In this document: piece by piece, positions 44,898 to 53,084 of the stretch
Layout of the letters: the number at the start of each line of letters is the position of its first letter
Numbering within the stretch: the stretch's first letter is position 1
Assembly: GCF_000807925.1 (NCBI RefSeq)
Contig: NZ_JRVC01000001.1
Span: forward strand, 124,001-188,000
Length of the DNA stretch: 64,000 nt
Direction: 5' to 3'
From: Novosphingobium subterraneum
GTDB taxonomy: Bacteria > Pseudomonadota > Alphaproteobacteria > Sphingomonadales > Sphingomonadaceae
Notes under the pieces: model-generated
What the model saw: the letters and a program-made list of their open reading frames with translations, nothing else
What the model was told of the DNA's origin: nothing
Database searches by the model: none
Made by a program: the position numbers and the translations under genes

Positions 44898-45260
44898 ATG
44901 ATATGGTCACTCAGCTTGGGACATGTTCGCCGCCAAGCTCGCTTTGCGGAGCAATCGCCTCCAGGATCAGGGACCAGTCTGCTGGTGAAGCAAGAAGCGC
45001 TCATTGCCTGGACATCGCTCTATATTGCGGTCGGCATCATGGCGCTGATCGGCACCGCACTTTCGACAATCGTGACCCTGAATGAATGGCGAACTGGCCG
45101 ATGGGCTCCCGCCTGCACAAGCACGCTCGACAAGGCATTGTTGCTCCCGAAGCTTTGGCTGCGCTGGCAAGCCAACTATCTCACCGGCACACCTGTGATC
45201 TTGGCGATCAGCCTCTACTATGCCTCCAGTATTGGTTTTTCAGTTTTCCGGGACATCTGA
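44898..45260 (+). CDS. Hypothetical membrane protein, 120 residues
   Basis: The chosen start is the ATG at 44898; an earlier ATG at 44817 would overlap the preceding gene by 20 bases. Two membrane helices are seen (ALIAWTSLYIAVGIMALIGTALSTIV and PVILAISLYYASSIGFSVF). The gene converges on, and overlaps by 21 bases, the transglycosylase gene. No family is recognised. Confidence 0.4.
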   Translation: MIWSLSLGHVRRQARFAEQSPPGSGTSLLVKQEALIAWTSLYIAVGIMALIGTALSTIVTLNEWRTGRWAPACTSTLDKALLLPKLWLRWQANYLTGTPVILAISLYYASSIGFSVFRDI

Positions 45261-46097
45261 CCCTCCAGCGAACGCAAGAAGCCTGACCGACCTGAAGAGG
45301 TTGTCCGCTTCTCGCCGGGCAAGCGAGACTGGCGGGGCAGAGCTTCCGCTGAGCGATGCAAGTATGGTGCGGACATAGCTGCGCGTTTCAGCAAAGGGCG
45401 GAACTCCGCCATGCTTGTCGACGTTGCCCGGACCGGCATTGTACGCAGCCAAAGCAAGATGCCACGAGCCATAGCGATCGAGCTGCTCACGCAGGTAACG
45501 CGCTCCGCCGCGGAGGTTTTCGACAGGGTCCCAAGGATCTGAAACGCCAAGATAGTTTGCGGTCCCCGGCATCAGCTGTGCCATGCCCATCGCCCCGGCA
45601 GGACTACGCGCAAAGGGCTGGTAGCGGCTTTCATGAGCAACGAGCGCGTCAAACAGCCGCAGGGGAACGCCGGCTTCGCAAGCGGCTGCGGCGACGTGGC
45701 GGAAATAGAGACGGCGTCGCGATTGTGCCATCTCGGACAGGTCATAGCGCGGGAAGTACCCTCCAGAGAGACAATCGGGACCTGGCGCGAGGCTCGATGC
45801 ATTCACCGGCACGGGAATGACGGTGGAGCTTCCGCGTCTCATCCAGGACGGGATATAGAACAACGGGGGCGCGGGGCTGACAGGGGTGATCTCCTGCTCC
45901 TCCGCAAACGCTGTCGCTTCAGTCTCGGGAACGGGCTGCTTGGCTTGCAGCTGCGCGTTGGGACTTTTGACAACCACTCCGGGCACCAAGAGCGCGAATT
46001 CAGAGGGCGTGCTGCTCGAGAAGTCCTCAAGCTTGACCTCTTGGGCGACGGCTTGAGAATTTAGCGCGACAAGCGCTGCGCTGAGGTAGATTTTCAT
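45240..46097 (-). CDS. Lytic transglycosylase (VirB1-like)
   Basis: From the ATG at 46097 the product has 285 residues, with a signal peptide (IYLSAALVALNSQAVAQ) and a C-terminal SLT domain. The motif VAHESRYQPFARSPAGAMGMAQLMPGTA near residue 155 contains the catalytic Glu. WDPVENLRGGARYLREQLDRYG and LALAAYNAGPGNV follow. Such enzymes open peptidoglycan for the type IV secretion channel. Transcribed towards the tra region but separate from its operon. Confidence 0.9.
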   Translation of the reverse strand: MKIYLSAALVALNSQAVAQEVKLEDFSSSTPSEFALLVPGVVVKSPNAQLQAKQPVPETEATAFAEEQEITPVSPAPPLFYIPSWMRRGSSTVIPVPVNASSLAPGPDCLSGGYFPRYDLSEMAQSRRRLYFRHVAAAACEAGVPLRLFDALVAHESRYQPFARSPAGAMGMAQLMPGTANYLGVSDPWDPVENLRGGARYLREQLDRYGSWHLALAAYNAGPGNVDKHGGVPPFAETRSYVRTILASLSGSSAPPVSLARREADNLFRSVRLLAFAGGSDVPEN

Positions 46098-46815
46098 AAC
46101 CACACCTTTCGGCATGGCTTAGGAACCGCCAACTAAGGTTATCGAGATGGCTCCGCTGGCGCAAGCGTCGTATGGATTTGGAGAGGTAAGCACCGCAACA
46201 GCATCTGCCGCCCAAGACCCGGTCGTTCCTCGCCACACATCAAAGTGACCGTTTTTGTCGAAATCTGCCACTCAGCTTGATCGAGCGGACCGAAGCTGCG
46301 ACCACATCGCGTATCATGGTCGAACGAACGTGGACCGAAAATGTGATCGGCCGTTGGAACTGCATCGGCACCGGAGTTCATCACTGCAATAGACGCAGCG
46401 GAGTGGTGCTGTAGGGTGCGCTTACTTGCAGGATGCAGTCAGTTATCTGGCTTCGGCCAGCACAGAGATTAACGAGAGTAGCTGAATTTGCTGGGTTGGT
46501 GCCATTGGCGTCCACAGCCCCTAACTTCAGCTTTGTGCCCAAATTTTGCTCATCTAGTTTGTAGGTGAATGATCGAGGAAGCTGTCGATCGCTCAGGCGT
46601 CAACCTAACATCCTTGGCTAGCCTGGGGGGCCGTAAATCCGCATCACTGAAGCCCTCTGATTTTTTGCATTTCGGGGTGCTAGTCTGAGACTTGCGGGGC
46701 TCACAAAAGGCGAGAAGCCTTCTGATATCGCTAAGAAGCTTGCGTTGCTCGAAGCTGCGTTAAGCTTTGCGCGAGGCTGTGTAACTATGTCTTTGATCAC
46801 GTCGAACACAGTGGT
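46098..46815. other. Long intergenic stretch between transfer and metal regions
   Basis: About 720 bases carry no clear intact gene. Short minus-strand frames exist, without ribosome sites or recognisable products. Towards the right end, 46569-46831 may hold a decayed plus-strand gene (separate entry). The region is somewhat richer in A/T than its surroundings and marks the junction between the conjugation block and the metal block. Confidence 0.5.
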
Positions 46816-46831
46816 ATGGACCAAACGGTGA
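46569..46831 (+). pseudogene. Possible frameshifted remnant of a small gene
   Basis: An ATG frame at 46569-46688 encodes MIEEAVDRSGVNLTSLASLG and on to ...SDFLHFGVLV before a stop. In another frame the sequence continues LRLAGLTKGEKPSDIAKKLALLEAALSFARG to a stop at 46831. The two parts are both protein-like and join naturally if one frameshift is assumed. I recognise no family, so the remnant status is a guess. Confidence 0.25.
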
Positions 46832-47145
46832 CACAGCGCCTCTTTCTCTATCTCGCGGCATTTCTTGCCGCGCTGCTACCCATAGAGGCGACCTATGCAG
46901 CGAACGGTTGCGCGCCGATGGCAGAGATGAACGCGGACGCAGGCGACTGCAGCGGATGCATGGATGATGAGCGCGGGCAGTGTCAGAGCTATTGCTTGGC
47001 CTTGTGCCAGACGCTTCCGGCAGCGCGCGTTTCGTCGCTAGAGCCGCGCGATCTTTCGTCACTCAATTTTCTAGCGCTTCTCGAAAAGTTTCCGCCCCTG
47101 CCTAACGGGGGGCCGGAACCGCCGCCTCCCCGAATGCTCCGCTGA
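46816..47145 (+). CDS. Secreted Cys-rich small protein, 109 residues
   Basis: The product has a signal peptide (LFLYLAAFLAALLPIEATYAAN). A Cys-rich core follows (residues 32-65: CAPMAEMNADAGDCSGCMDDERGQCQSYCLALC), with CxxC and CxxxC spacings, then a Pro-rich tail ending PEPPPPRM. The cysteines and position at the edge of a metal island suggest a periplasmic metal binder or sensor; no known family is recognised. The ribosome site is weak. The next gene, also Cys-rich, starts 34 bases later. Confidence 0.55.
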   Translation: MDQTVTQRLFLYLAAFLAALLPIEATYAANGCAPMAEMNADAGDCSGCMDDERGQCQSYCLALCQTLPAARVSSLEPRDLSSLNFLALLEKFPPLPNGGPEPPPPRMLR

Positions 47146-47179
47146 TCGACGGAATTCAATTTCAACGGAGATAAACATC

Positions 47180-47329
47180 ATGAAGAAGTACATCATCACG
47201 GCAGCAGTGCTGCTCGGTTCCAGCTCAGCTGCTTTTGCCGCCGCGCCGGAGCAGGTCGCATCGCTCGCAATGTCCTGCTGCGACCTCGTGCTCGCATGCT
47301 GCGAGGCTGCAATGGACTGCTGCCCGTAA
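47180..47329 (+). CDS. 49-residue secreted peptide with three CC pairs
   Basis: This very short gene starts behind CAACGGAGATAAACATC. It encodes a clear signal peptide (MKKYIITAAVLLGSSSAAFA, cleavage near 20-21) and a mature part of about 28 residues with three vicinal cysteine pairs: SCCDLVLACCEAAMDCCP. A strong terminator follows 21 bases after the stop, which supports real transcription. Vicinal cysteines suit soft metals such as Cu, Hg, As or Cd; the metal is not known. Confidence 0.75.
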   Translation: MKKYIITAAVLLGSSSAAFAAAPEQVASLAMSCCDLVLACCEAAMDCCP

Positions 47330-47350
47330 GGGACTAGCCAAGGCATAAGG

Positions 47351-47389
47351 GCGGGCGTCCGGTCACCAACTGGGCGCCCGCTTTCTTTT
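47351..47389 (+). terminator. Rho-independent terminator after the Cys-rich peptide genes
   Basis: GCGGGCGTCC (47351-47360) pairs with GGGCGCCCGC (47372-47381) in a 10-bp stem with one G-U pair, an 11-base loop, and a tail TTTCTTTT. It closes the transcript of the two small secreted proteins. Confidence 0.85.
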
Positions 47390-47517
47390 GGACCGCTCTT
47401 GCGCGAATGCCTAACAGTCGAGCAAGCCTCGTAAAAGCTATTCATTATAGCCTTTAACTTATTGGCATTCGGGATGTTCACGAAATGCTTTTCGAGTGAC
47501 CATCCCAATTGCAGCCA

Positions 47518-47856
47518 TCAGGCTGATCGTCCCGGACCCACCAGAATCAATCCTGCTCCGACGAGACAAATCGCCGCGCCAATGACATCCCAGCGGTCGG
47601 GTCGTGCGCCTTCGACACTCCAAAGCCAAATCAGTGACGCTGCGATGTAGACGCCGCCATAGGCTGCGAATGCGCGGCCCGCAGCGGATGTATCGACCAG
47701 CGTGAGGAGCCAGGCAAAAATCGCGAGCGACACCATGCCCGGCGCAACCCACCAGGCAGATTTGTCGAGCCGCAACCATGCCCAGAACGAGAAGCAACCG
47801 GCGATCTCCGCCAGCGCGGCGAGCGCATAGATGAGTCCGGTTTGCAGGGTTGGCAT
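47518..47856 (-). CDS. YnfA-family small multidrug-like membrane protein
   Basis: The start [21 protein letters not shown] at 47856 is chosen over an upstream frame without homology. The 112-residue protein has four membrane helices and YnfA hallmarks: [15 protein letters not shown] near 15-30, [24 protein letters not shown] near 60-83 and [21 protein letters not shown] at the end. YnfA is an SMR-like inner-membrane protein of uncertain substrate, frequent in metal islands. It lies downstream of the merR-type gene on the same strand, 130 bases away. Confidence 0.9.
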   Translation of the reverse strand: MPTLQTGLIYALAALAEIAGCFSFWAWLRLDKSAWWVAPGMVSLAIFAWLLTLVDTSAAGRAFAAYGGVYIAASLIWLWSVEGARPDRWDVIGAAICLVGAGLILVGPGRSA

Positions 47857-47986
47857 GGTTAGTGCTCGATCCGTGGCGATAGTGGGGCTGGGCAGACCAT
47901 TGCCGGGTGTCGCAGCATCGTCAACGCGGTCTGGTGGATCCATGCACGCGAGGCCGAAGCGTTGGCGCCAAAGCAGCGATCTTCGA

Positions 47987-48391
47987 TCACGTTGCGGTCA
48001 GCGTGCGCGGGGCGAGGGTCTCGATGATCTTGCAGTCGGCCACGGTCCCGTGACGGCAGGATCCGATGACCCGGTCCAGTTCGCCGCGCAGTGCGCTCAG
48101 ATCGGCGATCTTGCGGTCGATTTCGGTGAGGTGGACGCGCGCGATTCCGTCAACGGCATCGCAGGATTGGGCCTTGTCATCCGACAGCGTGAGCAGTTCG
48201 CGCACGGCTTCGAGCGTGAAACCGAGATCGCGGGCGCGGCGGATGAACGACAGGCGCGCCAGATGATCATTGCCATAGGCACGGTAATTGGCACTTGTCC
48301 GGGCGGGTGGCGGCAACAACCCGATCTTTTCATAATAGCGCACCGTCTCGACCTTCGTCGCCGTGGCGCTCGCGAGTTCGCCAATTTTCAC
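47987..48391 (-). CDS. MerR-family metal-responsive regulator (CadR/PbrR-like)
   Basis: The start is a GTG at 48391, five bases after GAAGGAG; another GTG two codons before is too close to that site. The 134-residue protein has the MerR helix-turn-helix ([32 protein letters not shown]). A dimer helix follows, with cysteines near residue 78 (QSCDAV) and near the end ([11 protein letters not shown]). The spacing resembles Cd/Pb/Zn sensors. It is divergent from a CDF transporter and its operator lies between them. Confidence 0.9.
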   Translation of the reverse strand: MKIGELASATATKVETVRYYEKIGLLPPPARTSANYRAYGNDHLARLSFIRRARDLGFTLEAVRELLTLSDDKAQSCDAVDGIARVHLTEIDRKIADLSALRGELDRVIGSCRHGTVADCKIIETLAPRTLTAT

Positions 48392-48407
48392 TGCCACTCC
48401 TTCGGGC

Positions 48408-48438
48408 TTGACCCTATAGTTGCTACAGGGTGTAGATA
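48408..48438 (+). promoter_or_regulatory. MerR-type promoter/operator of the CDF gene
   Basis: -35 TTGACC (48408-48413) and -10 TAGATA (48433-48438) are 19 bases apart, the over-long spacer typical of MerR-controlled promoters. Between them lies the dyad ACCCTATAG-TTG-CTACAGGGT (48411-48431), with a single mismatch. The regulator gene is divergent, so the site probably also governs its own expression. Confidence 0.9.
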
Positions 48439-48474
48439 GAATGCCGACTCGCAGATTGTCGAGAAGGCAAAAAG

Positions 48475-49101
48475 ATGGCTGATGATTGCTGCAAGGCCGC
48501 GTGCGGAACGACGGCAACTCTGAACGACCCGCGCTGGCGCAGGGCTTTGTGGATCGCGCTCGGCGTGAACGCCGGCATGTTCGCGGTGGAAATGGCGGCA
48601 GGGGCCGCTGCGGACAGCCGCGCGTTGCAGGCGGACGCACTCGATTTTCTGGGGGATGCCACCAATTATGCGATCAGCCTGCTGGTCGCCGGGATGGCGC
48701 TGGCATGGCGCGCGCGGGCGGCGCTGGCCAAGGGGCTCGCCCTCATCGGTCTGGGTGGTTGGGTCGTGATCACAGCCGTTCTGGCGGCGCTCGGCGGAGC
48801 TGCACCCGAGCCTGAACTGATGGGAATCATCGGCGCGCTCGCGCTGGCGGCCAACACCGGTGTCGCCATCATGCTCTACCGTTTTCGCACTGGAGACGCG
48901 AACATGCGCTCGGTCTGGATATGCTCGCGCAATGACGCGATCGGCAATATCGCCGTTATGGCGGCCGCACTTGGCGTGTTCGGCACCGGAACAGCCTGGC
49001 CCGACCTTATTGTTGCAGCGATTTTGGCACTGCTCGGGATCAGCGGCGGCATTCAGATTGTCCAGCAGGCACGGCGTGAATTGCGGAGCGTTGCGGCATG
49101 A
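48475..49101 (+). CDS. Cation diffusion facilitator-type transporter
   Basis: The 208-residue protein has a Cys-rich start (MADDCCKAACGTT) and six membrane helices without the long cytoplasmic domain of full CDF proteins. Helix 2 has ADALDFLGDATNYAISL (the D...D metal site) and helix 5 SRNDAIGNIAVM (N/D and the second metal pair). These correspond to HxxxD/DxxxD sites of CDF exporters, here DxxxD. It would export a divalent metal in exchange for protons. It is transcribed from the MerR-type promoter and overlaps the next gene by 4 bases. Confidence 0.85.
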   Translation: MADDCCKAACGTTATLNDPRWRRALWIALGVNAGMFAVEMAAGAAADSRALQADALDFLGDATNYAISLLVAGMALAWRARAALAKGLALIGLGGWVVITAVLAALGGAAPEPELMGIIGALALAANTGVAIMLYRFRTGDANMRSVWICSRNDAIGNIAVMAAALGVFGTGTAWPDLIVAAILALLGISGGIQIVQQARRELRSVAA

Positions 49102-49895
49102 AGGTTTCCCGTTCGACACATATCGCGCTCAAGCCGGAAACAGTCTGGGCCGAGGTGCAGACGGCGCGCCTGCTGCAGCATATCGCCTGGCCGCTGGTGC
49201 GCTTCATCCCGGTCGATGACGCGGCGTTCGACAGGTTTCGGCCTGGCGAGCGCTATGAGGTCAAGCTCCGCCTCCTTGGCATTATTCCGTTCGGGACACA
49301 GTGGATCGTGACGTCCCAGCACGAAGCTGCCGGCACCGAATGGCCGAAGCGTCTGCGCGATGACGGCTATAGTCACCTGATCACAAGGTGGGACCATTGG
49401 ATTACGGTTGCTCCGTATCGGAGCGGGGGGACACATTACACCGACGAGGTTGAGGTGTCCGCCGGCTTGTTGACCCCGCTTATCTGGGCATTCGCGCAGA
49501 TCTTTTATTGGCACCGGCAGGGACGCTGGCGGGAGCTGGCTAGAAGCCTAAGCGCGCGGCGGGTAATTGCGGCCGAAATGGCGGCATATCGGTCAGCTGA
49601 AGCTTTAGGAAATCATGGCCTTGCCTGGCGCCATCTTGAACGGGTGCACATTATTGCGCAGCCCTTTTGGGGCCTCCATCTCGCCATTCACGGCGCAATG
49701 TTCAGTCTCGCCATCCGGCAGCGCGATTGGAGCGAAGCACTTGGCCAGATCTTCCGACTGCTTCTTGCACCGATCGGCGCGCTGACGGGAAAGTTGCCGA
49801 TCGGAAATACCGGGCGGTCGACTGTGAGCGCCTTTCAGCCAATGCCAATTCCACCTGATCTTCTTGAGCTCTTGCAAGACGGGATAGGCAAATGA
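49098..49895 (+). CDS. SRPBCC-DUF3703 fusion protein
   Basis: The 265-residue product is a fusion. Residues 1-140 look like an SRPBCC (START-like) lipid or ligand-binding fold: STHIALKPETVWAEVQTARLLQHI...RLLGIIPFGTQWIV...YTDEVEVSAGLLTPL. Residues about 150-265 match DUF3703: AAYRSAEALGNHGLAWRHLERVHIIAQ...HGAMFSLAIRQRDWSEALGQIFRLL...KLPIGNTGRSTVSAFQPMPIP. DUF3703 proteins are usually free-standing neighbours of metal transporters. It overlaps the CDF stop by 4 bases (ATGA). The function of either half in metal handling is not known. Confidence 0.75.
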   Translation: MKVSRSTHIALKPETVWAEVQTARLLQHIAWPLVRFIPVDDAAFDRFRPGERYEVKLRLLGIIPFGTQWIVTSQHEAAGTEWPKRLRDDGYSHLITRWDHWITVAPYRSGGTHYTDEVEVSAGLLTPLIWAFAQIFYWHRQGRWRELARSLSARRVIAAEMAAYRSAEALGNHGLAWRHLERVHIIAQPFWGLHLAIHGAMFSLAIRQRDWSEALGQIFRLLLAPIGALTGKLPIGNTGRSTVSAFQPMPIPPDLLELLQDGIGK

Positions 49896-49946
49896 CCCTA
49901 GGCGTTCACGGTTGCTTTTTACGGTCGGTACGAGTAGGTCATTAGC

Positions 49947-50285
49947 GTGCGGGCTATGTTCCTCCTGTTATGGCTGGCTATCGGCCTTGCCTTTGGCGGC
50001 GTTGAATCGCCGGCTGCAGCGCATAGTGCGAGCGGGTACGACAGCGTCATGATGCTGGATGCTCACGCTGATCATGCAAACATGGACGGGCACCGGAATA
50101 GTTCCAGCGATGACGGTGGCCCATGTCATGGGCTGGTTCATCATCATTGCAGCATCGGACTTGCCAGCGAAGGGACAAGTGATTTTGGTCTGCCACTGGG
50201 CGGCGATACCTCGCATTCAGCCTTGAGTAACGCCGTTCTGAGTTCGTTCGCTCAAGCGCCTCCCCTTCAACCGCCGTCAGCCTGA
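49947..50285 (+). CDS. Secreted His-rich small protein, 112 residues
   Basis: The product has a signal peptide (MRAMFLLLWLAIGLAFGGVESPAAAHS) and then a His/Asp-rich stretch (MMLDAHADHANMDGHRNSSSDDGG, PCHGLVHHHCSIG). It ends with a Pro-rich tail. This pattern is seen in short periplasmic proteins that precede czcCBA-type operons and may bind Zn, Cd, Co or Ni. It has no recognised family name. It lies 350 bases before czcC. Confidence 0.6.
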   Translation: MRAMFLLLWLAIGLAFGGVESPAAAHSASGYDSVMMLDAHADHANMDGHRNSSSDDGGPCHGLVHHHCSIGLASEGTSDFGLPLGGDTSHSALSNAVLSSFAQAPPLQPPSA

Positions 50286-50354
50286 ACCCAGTCGCTCAGT
50301 GCACTCGGGCCATTGCGCCCGTGTGCCATTTGCACCTGTGTTCAGGAGTTTTCC

Positions 50355-50642
50355 ATGCAATTGCTTTTGTGCGTCCCCACCCGGGCGGCGATGCTGGTCG
50401 CTGCCTCGCCAGCGCTGGCTGCCTCCCCCTTTATCAGCGGTAGCGAAATCGAGCACCCACTTGCCGATACTATCCGGCTAATCACAACCCGGACTGTTGC
50501 GGCTAACTCCGTGTCTCTCCCTCTGCGCAGGGCATATCCCACTCCAAAGACAAGACGCGCCGGCAAAGGTCAATCGTCCGACTTGCCGATTGGTCACCCA
50601 TGCAGGCCGGTCTTTATGACGGAGCGCCATCTCGATGCATAA
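50355..50642 (+). CDS. Doubtful small frame before czcC
   Basis: An ATG at 50355 after CAGGAGTTTTCC gives a 95-residue product with a signal-like start (MQLLLCVPTRAAMLVAASPALAAS) and a polar, basic rest. It ends 8 bases inside czcC, as a coupled leader gene might. Composition is unremarkable and no family is known, so it may be a leader peptide of the efflux operon or not a gene. Confidence 0.25.
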   Translation: MQLLLCVPTRAAMLVAASPALAASPFISGSEIEHPLADTIRLITTRTVAANSVSLPLRRAYPTPKTRRAGKGQSSDLPIGHPCRPVFMTERHLDA

Positions 50643-51912
50643 GATTTTTGTGACTTTCTTAATCGCCGCCTCATGCGCTTCGATCGCCCATGCACAGGTC
50701 GGATCGATCGCACCCTTTTCGCAAGATTCGCCAGTTTACACGCTTGAACAGGCAGTCAGTTCAGCTGGCGGATCCGCACCCGCCACGGAAGCAGCCAGTG
50801 CTGCGGTCGAGGCAGCGCGCGCGGGTCGCACCGTTGCGGGCTTGCGGCCGAACCCGGTCGTTCAAGGCCAGGTTGAGAACGTCGTCGGGTCAGGTCCGTA
50901 TCGGGGCGTCCGCAGCGCGGAAACCACGGTCGGTTTTGCAATCCCGATCGAGCTAGGCGGCAAGCGCGGCGCCCGCGTCGCGGTCGCCAATGCGCAATTG
51001 TCCCGGGCCGAGATCCAGGCCGCGATCATCGCGGCGGATGTCCGGCTTCAGGTGACGCAGCTCTATGTCGAAGCGGTCGCAGCCGACCGGCGGGTGGCGA
51101 CGGCGCGGGATCAGGCCCGGATCGCCAGCGACGCGCTTCAGGCTGCACGCATTCGGGTGCAGGCGGGCCGCGCCTCCCCTTTGGAGGAGCAGCGAGCGGA
51201 GGTTGCCCGTATCAACGCTGAGGCGAATGTGGAGCAACAGCTTCGCTTGGCCAAAGCGGCTCATACAAACCTGGAGCGGCGGATCGGCGGACCGATAACC
51301 GGTGTTCTTGACGGGACAGCACTCGACCGCTTCGCCAATGCAAACGTTTATGGTCCGGTAGCGACAGTGGACACTTCCAGTACTCTGGCAATGGCGGCCG
51401 CGAACGCTGATGTTTCTATTGCAGAAGCTGGGGTACGTCTTGCACGCGCCAATCGGGTTCCTGATCTGAATGTCGGTCCTGCTATTCGCCGCTTGGAAGA
51501 GACCAACGACTTGGCGGCGGTGTTGACCGTGTCGATTCCGATCCCGGTGTTCAATAATGGTCGCGCGGCGATTACGCAGGCGACCGCGCAGCAGTCTCAG
51601 GCAGATGCTCAGCGCCGGGTGGCTGCGCTCGACATAGAGCAGGCAATCACCGACGCGCAGGCCCAAGCGGCAAATGCGGAAACAGCGGCTCGCACAGCCT
51701 CCGGCCCTGCCTTGGCGGCTGCCGAGGAGGCCGCCCGCATTGCCCGGATCGGTTATCGGGAGGGTAAGTTCGGGCAACTTGAGTTGCTTGATGCAGAACG
51801 TACCCTCGCCGAGACGCGTAACGCTGCGATCAATGCGCTCGCAAACTATCAGAATGCCCGTGCGCGGTTGGAGCGGCTCACCACTCCTGCGCCCGATGGA
51901 GGAAACAAGTGA
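50635..51912 (+). CDS. czcC: Outer-membrane efflux protein of the CzcC type
   Basis: The 425-residue protein has a signal peptide (IFVTFLIAASCASIAHAQ) and two TolC-like repeats rich in Ala-coiled helices (LDALQAARIRVQAGRASPLEEQRAEVARI and IGYREGKFGQLELLDAERTLAETRNAAINALANYQNAR). The repeated GxxxxxxLLDA-type motif is typical of outer-membrane factors. It forms the exit duct of a tripartite heavy-metal RND pump with the next two genes. The stop overlaps the czcB ATG (TGATG). Confidence 0.9.
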   Translation: MHKIFVTFLIAASCASIAHAQVGSIAPFSQDSPVYTLEQAVSSAGGSAPATEAASAAVEAARAGRTVAGLRPNPVVQGQVENVVGSGPYRGVRSAETTVGFAIPIELGGKRGARVAVANAQLSRAEIQAAIIAADVRLQVTQLYVEAVAADRRVATARDQARIASDALQAARIRVQAGRASPLEEQRAEVARINAEANVEQQLRLAKAAHTNLERRIGGPITGVLDGTALDRFANANVYGPVATVDTSSTLAMAAANADVSIAEAGVRLARANRVPDLNVGPAIRRLEETNDLAAVLTVSIPIPVFNNGRAAITQATAQQSQADAQRRVAALDIEQAITDAQAQAANAETAARTASGPALAAAEEAARIARIGYREGKFGQLELLDAERTLAETRNAAINALANYQNARARLERLTTPAPDGGNK

Positions 51913-53081
51913 TGAAGAGTCTTTATCTCGCTGGCGCAGCGTCGCTCGCGCTCCTGCTGGCTGCATGTGGCGGCGAAAATTCAGGTAATGAGGAAGGCGC
52001 CGCCGCCAATGAAAGGGCCGCGAACGGGGAAAATGGCGGTGCTGAATCGGGCCATGCCGATGAAGGCGTCGTCACGCTAGATGCCGATCAGATCGCTGCC
52101 GCCGGCGTGCAGATCGGACGACCGATCATCGGCGGAGCCGGGACGATCGAACTGCCTGCGATAATCGAGGGCGACCCACAAAGGACGCAGGTCGTGTCAG
52201 CCGCGATTGGAGGGCGGGTCGTCGCATTGACACGCAACCTGGGCCAATCAGTCGTAAGCGGCCAGACAATTGCGGTCATCGAAAGCCCTGAGGTGGCCCA
52301 AATAAAGGGGGAGGTAGAAGCTGCACGTGCGCGGCTTCAGCTCGCCAATTCGAACCTCGCGCGCGAGGAACGCTTGTTCGCACAGAGGGTGTCACCAGAG
52401 CAGGATCTGATCGCGGCACGCACGGCGGCTACCGAAGCGCGGATCGCGCTGAAGCAGGCGCAAAGCATGGTGTCGGCCGCAGGCGGCGGCGGCGGCGGCC
52501 TCAACCGGCTTGGTATTGCTGCGCCGATCTCCGGCCAGATCATCGCTCGTCCAGTTACGCTGGGACAGACGGTCGCTGCTGATGCCGAGCTTTATCGTAT
52601 CGCCAACCTTAGCCAGGTGTCGATTGCCCTCAACCTTAAAGCTGAGGATGCGGGCAGGGTGCGACCTGGCAGCACGGTGCTGGTCACGGCGGCGGGGCGC
52701 CAAGCGACTGCGCGCGTGACTTTCGTTTCGCCAGCGCTCGACCCACAGACGAGGCTGGTGCCCGCAATTGCCACGCTCGATAATCGGGGTGGTGAGTGGC
52801 GGGTCGGCGAGCCTGTGATGGCTGCCGTCCAACTCACGGGCAGTGGTGGCAGCAATGCGATCCGTGTGCCGAGGACAGCGGTCCAGAGTTTGGAGGGTAA
52901 GCCGGTCGTGTTCGTCCGCACGCCCACCGGTTTCAAGGCGACCCAGGTTCAGCTCGGCGATGCGTCTGGAGATACGGTGATCGTCCAGTCGGGCCTGACC
53001 GGCAACGAACAGATCGCCACCACCGGAAGCTTCACGCTCAAGGCCGAGATCGGCAAGGGCGAAGCGAGCCACGAGGATTAA
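51912..53081 (+). CDS. czcB: RND periplasmic adaptor of the CzcB type
   Basis: The 389-residue lipoprotein has a lipobox (LALLLAACGG), then a Glu/Asn/Gly-rich linker with few His. The membrane-fusion fold follows: VVSAAIGGRVVALTRNLGQSVVSGQTIAVIESPE, a helical hairpin (about 135-190), IAAPISGQIIARPVTLGQTV, and beta-barrel VRPGSTVLVTAAGRQATARVTFVSPALDPQTR. It joins CzcA and CzcC and may hand metal to the pump. It overlaps czcC by one base and ends 3 bases before czcA. Confidence 0.92.
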   Translation: MKSLYLAGAASLALLLAACGGENSGNEEGAAANERAANGENGGAESGHADEGVVTLDADQIAAAGVQIGRPIIGGAGTIELPAIIEGDPQRTQVVSAAIGGRVVALTRNLGQSVVSGQTIAVIESPEVAQIKGEVEAARARLQLANSNLAREERLFAQRVSPEQDLIAARTAATEARIALKQAQSMVSAAGGGGGGLNRLGIAAPISGQIIARPVTLGQTVAADAELYRIANLSQVSIALNLKAEDAGRVRPGSTVLVTAAGRQATARVTFVSPALDPQTRLVPAIATLDNRGGEWRVGEPVMAAVQLTGSGGSNAIRVPRTAVQSLEGKPVVFVRTPTGFKATQVQLGDASGDTVIVQSGLTGNEQIATTGSFTLKAEIGKGEASHED

Positions 53082-53084
53082 GCC

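Noticed and set aside
46139..46384. An 81-codon minus-strand frame in the long gap
   Set aside because: No ribosome site, odd composition and no domain; treated as non-coding.
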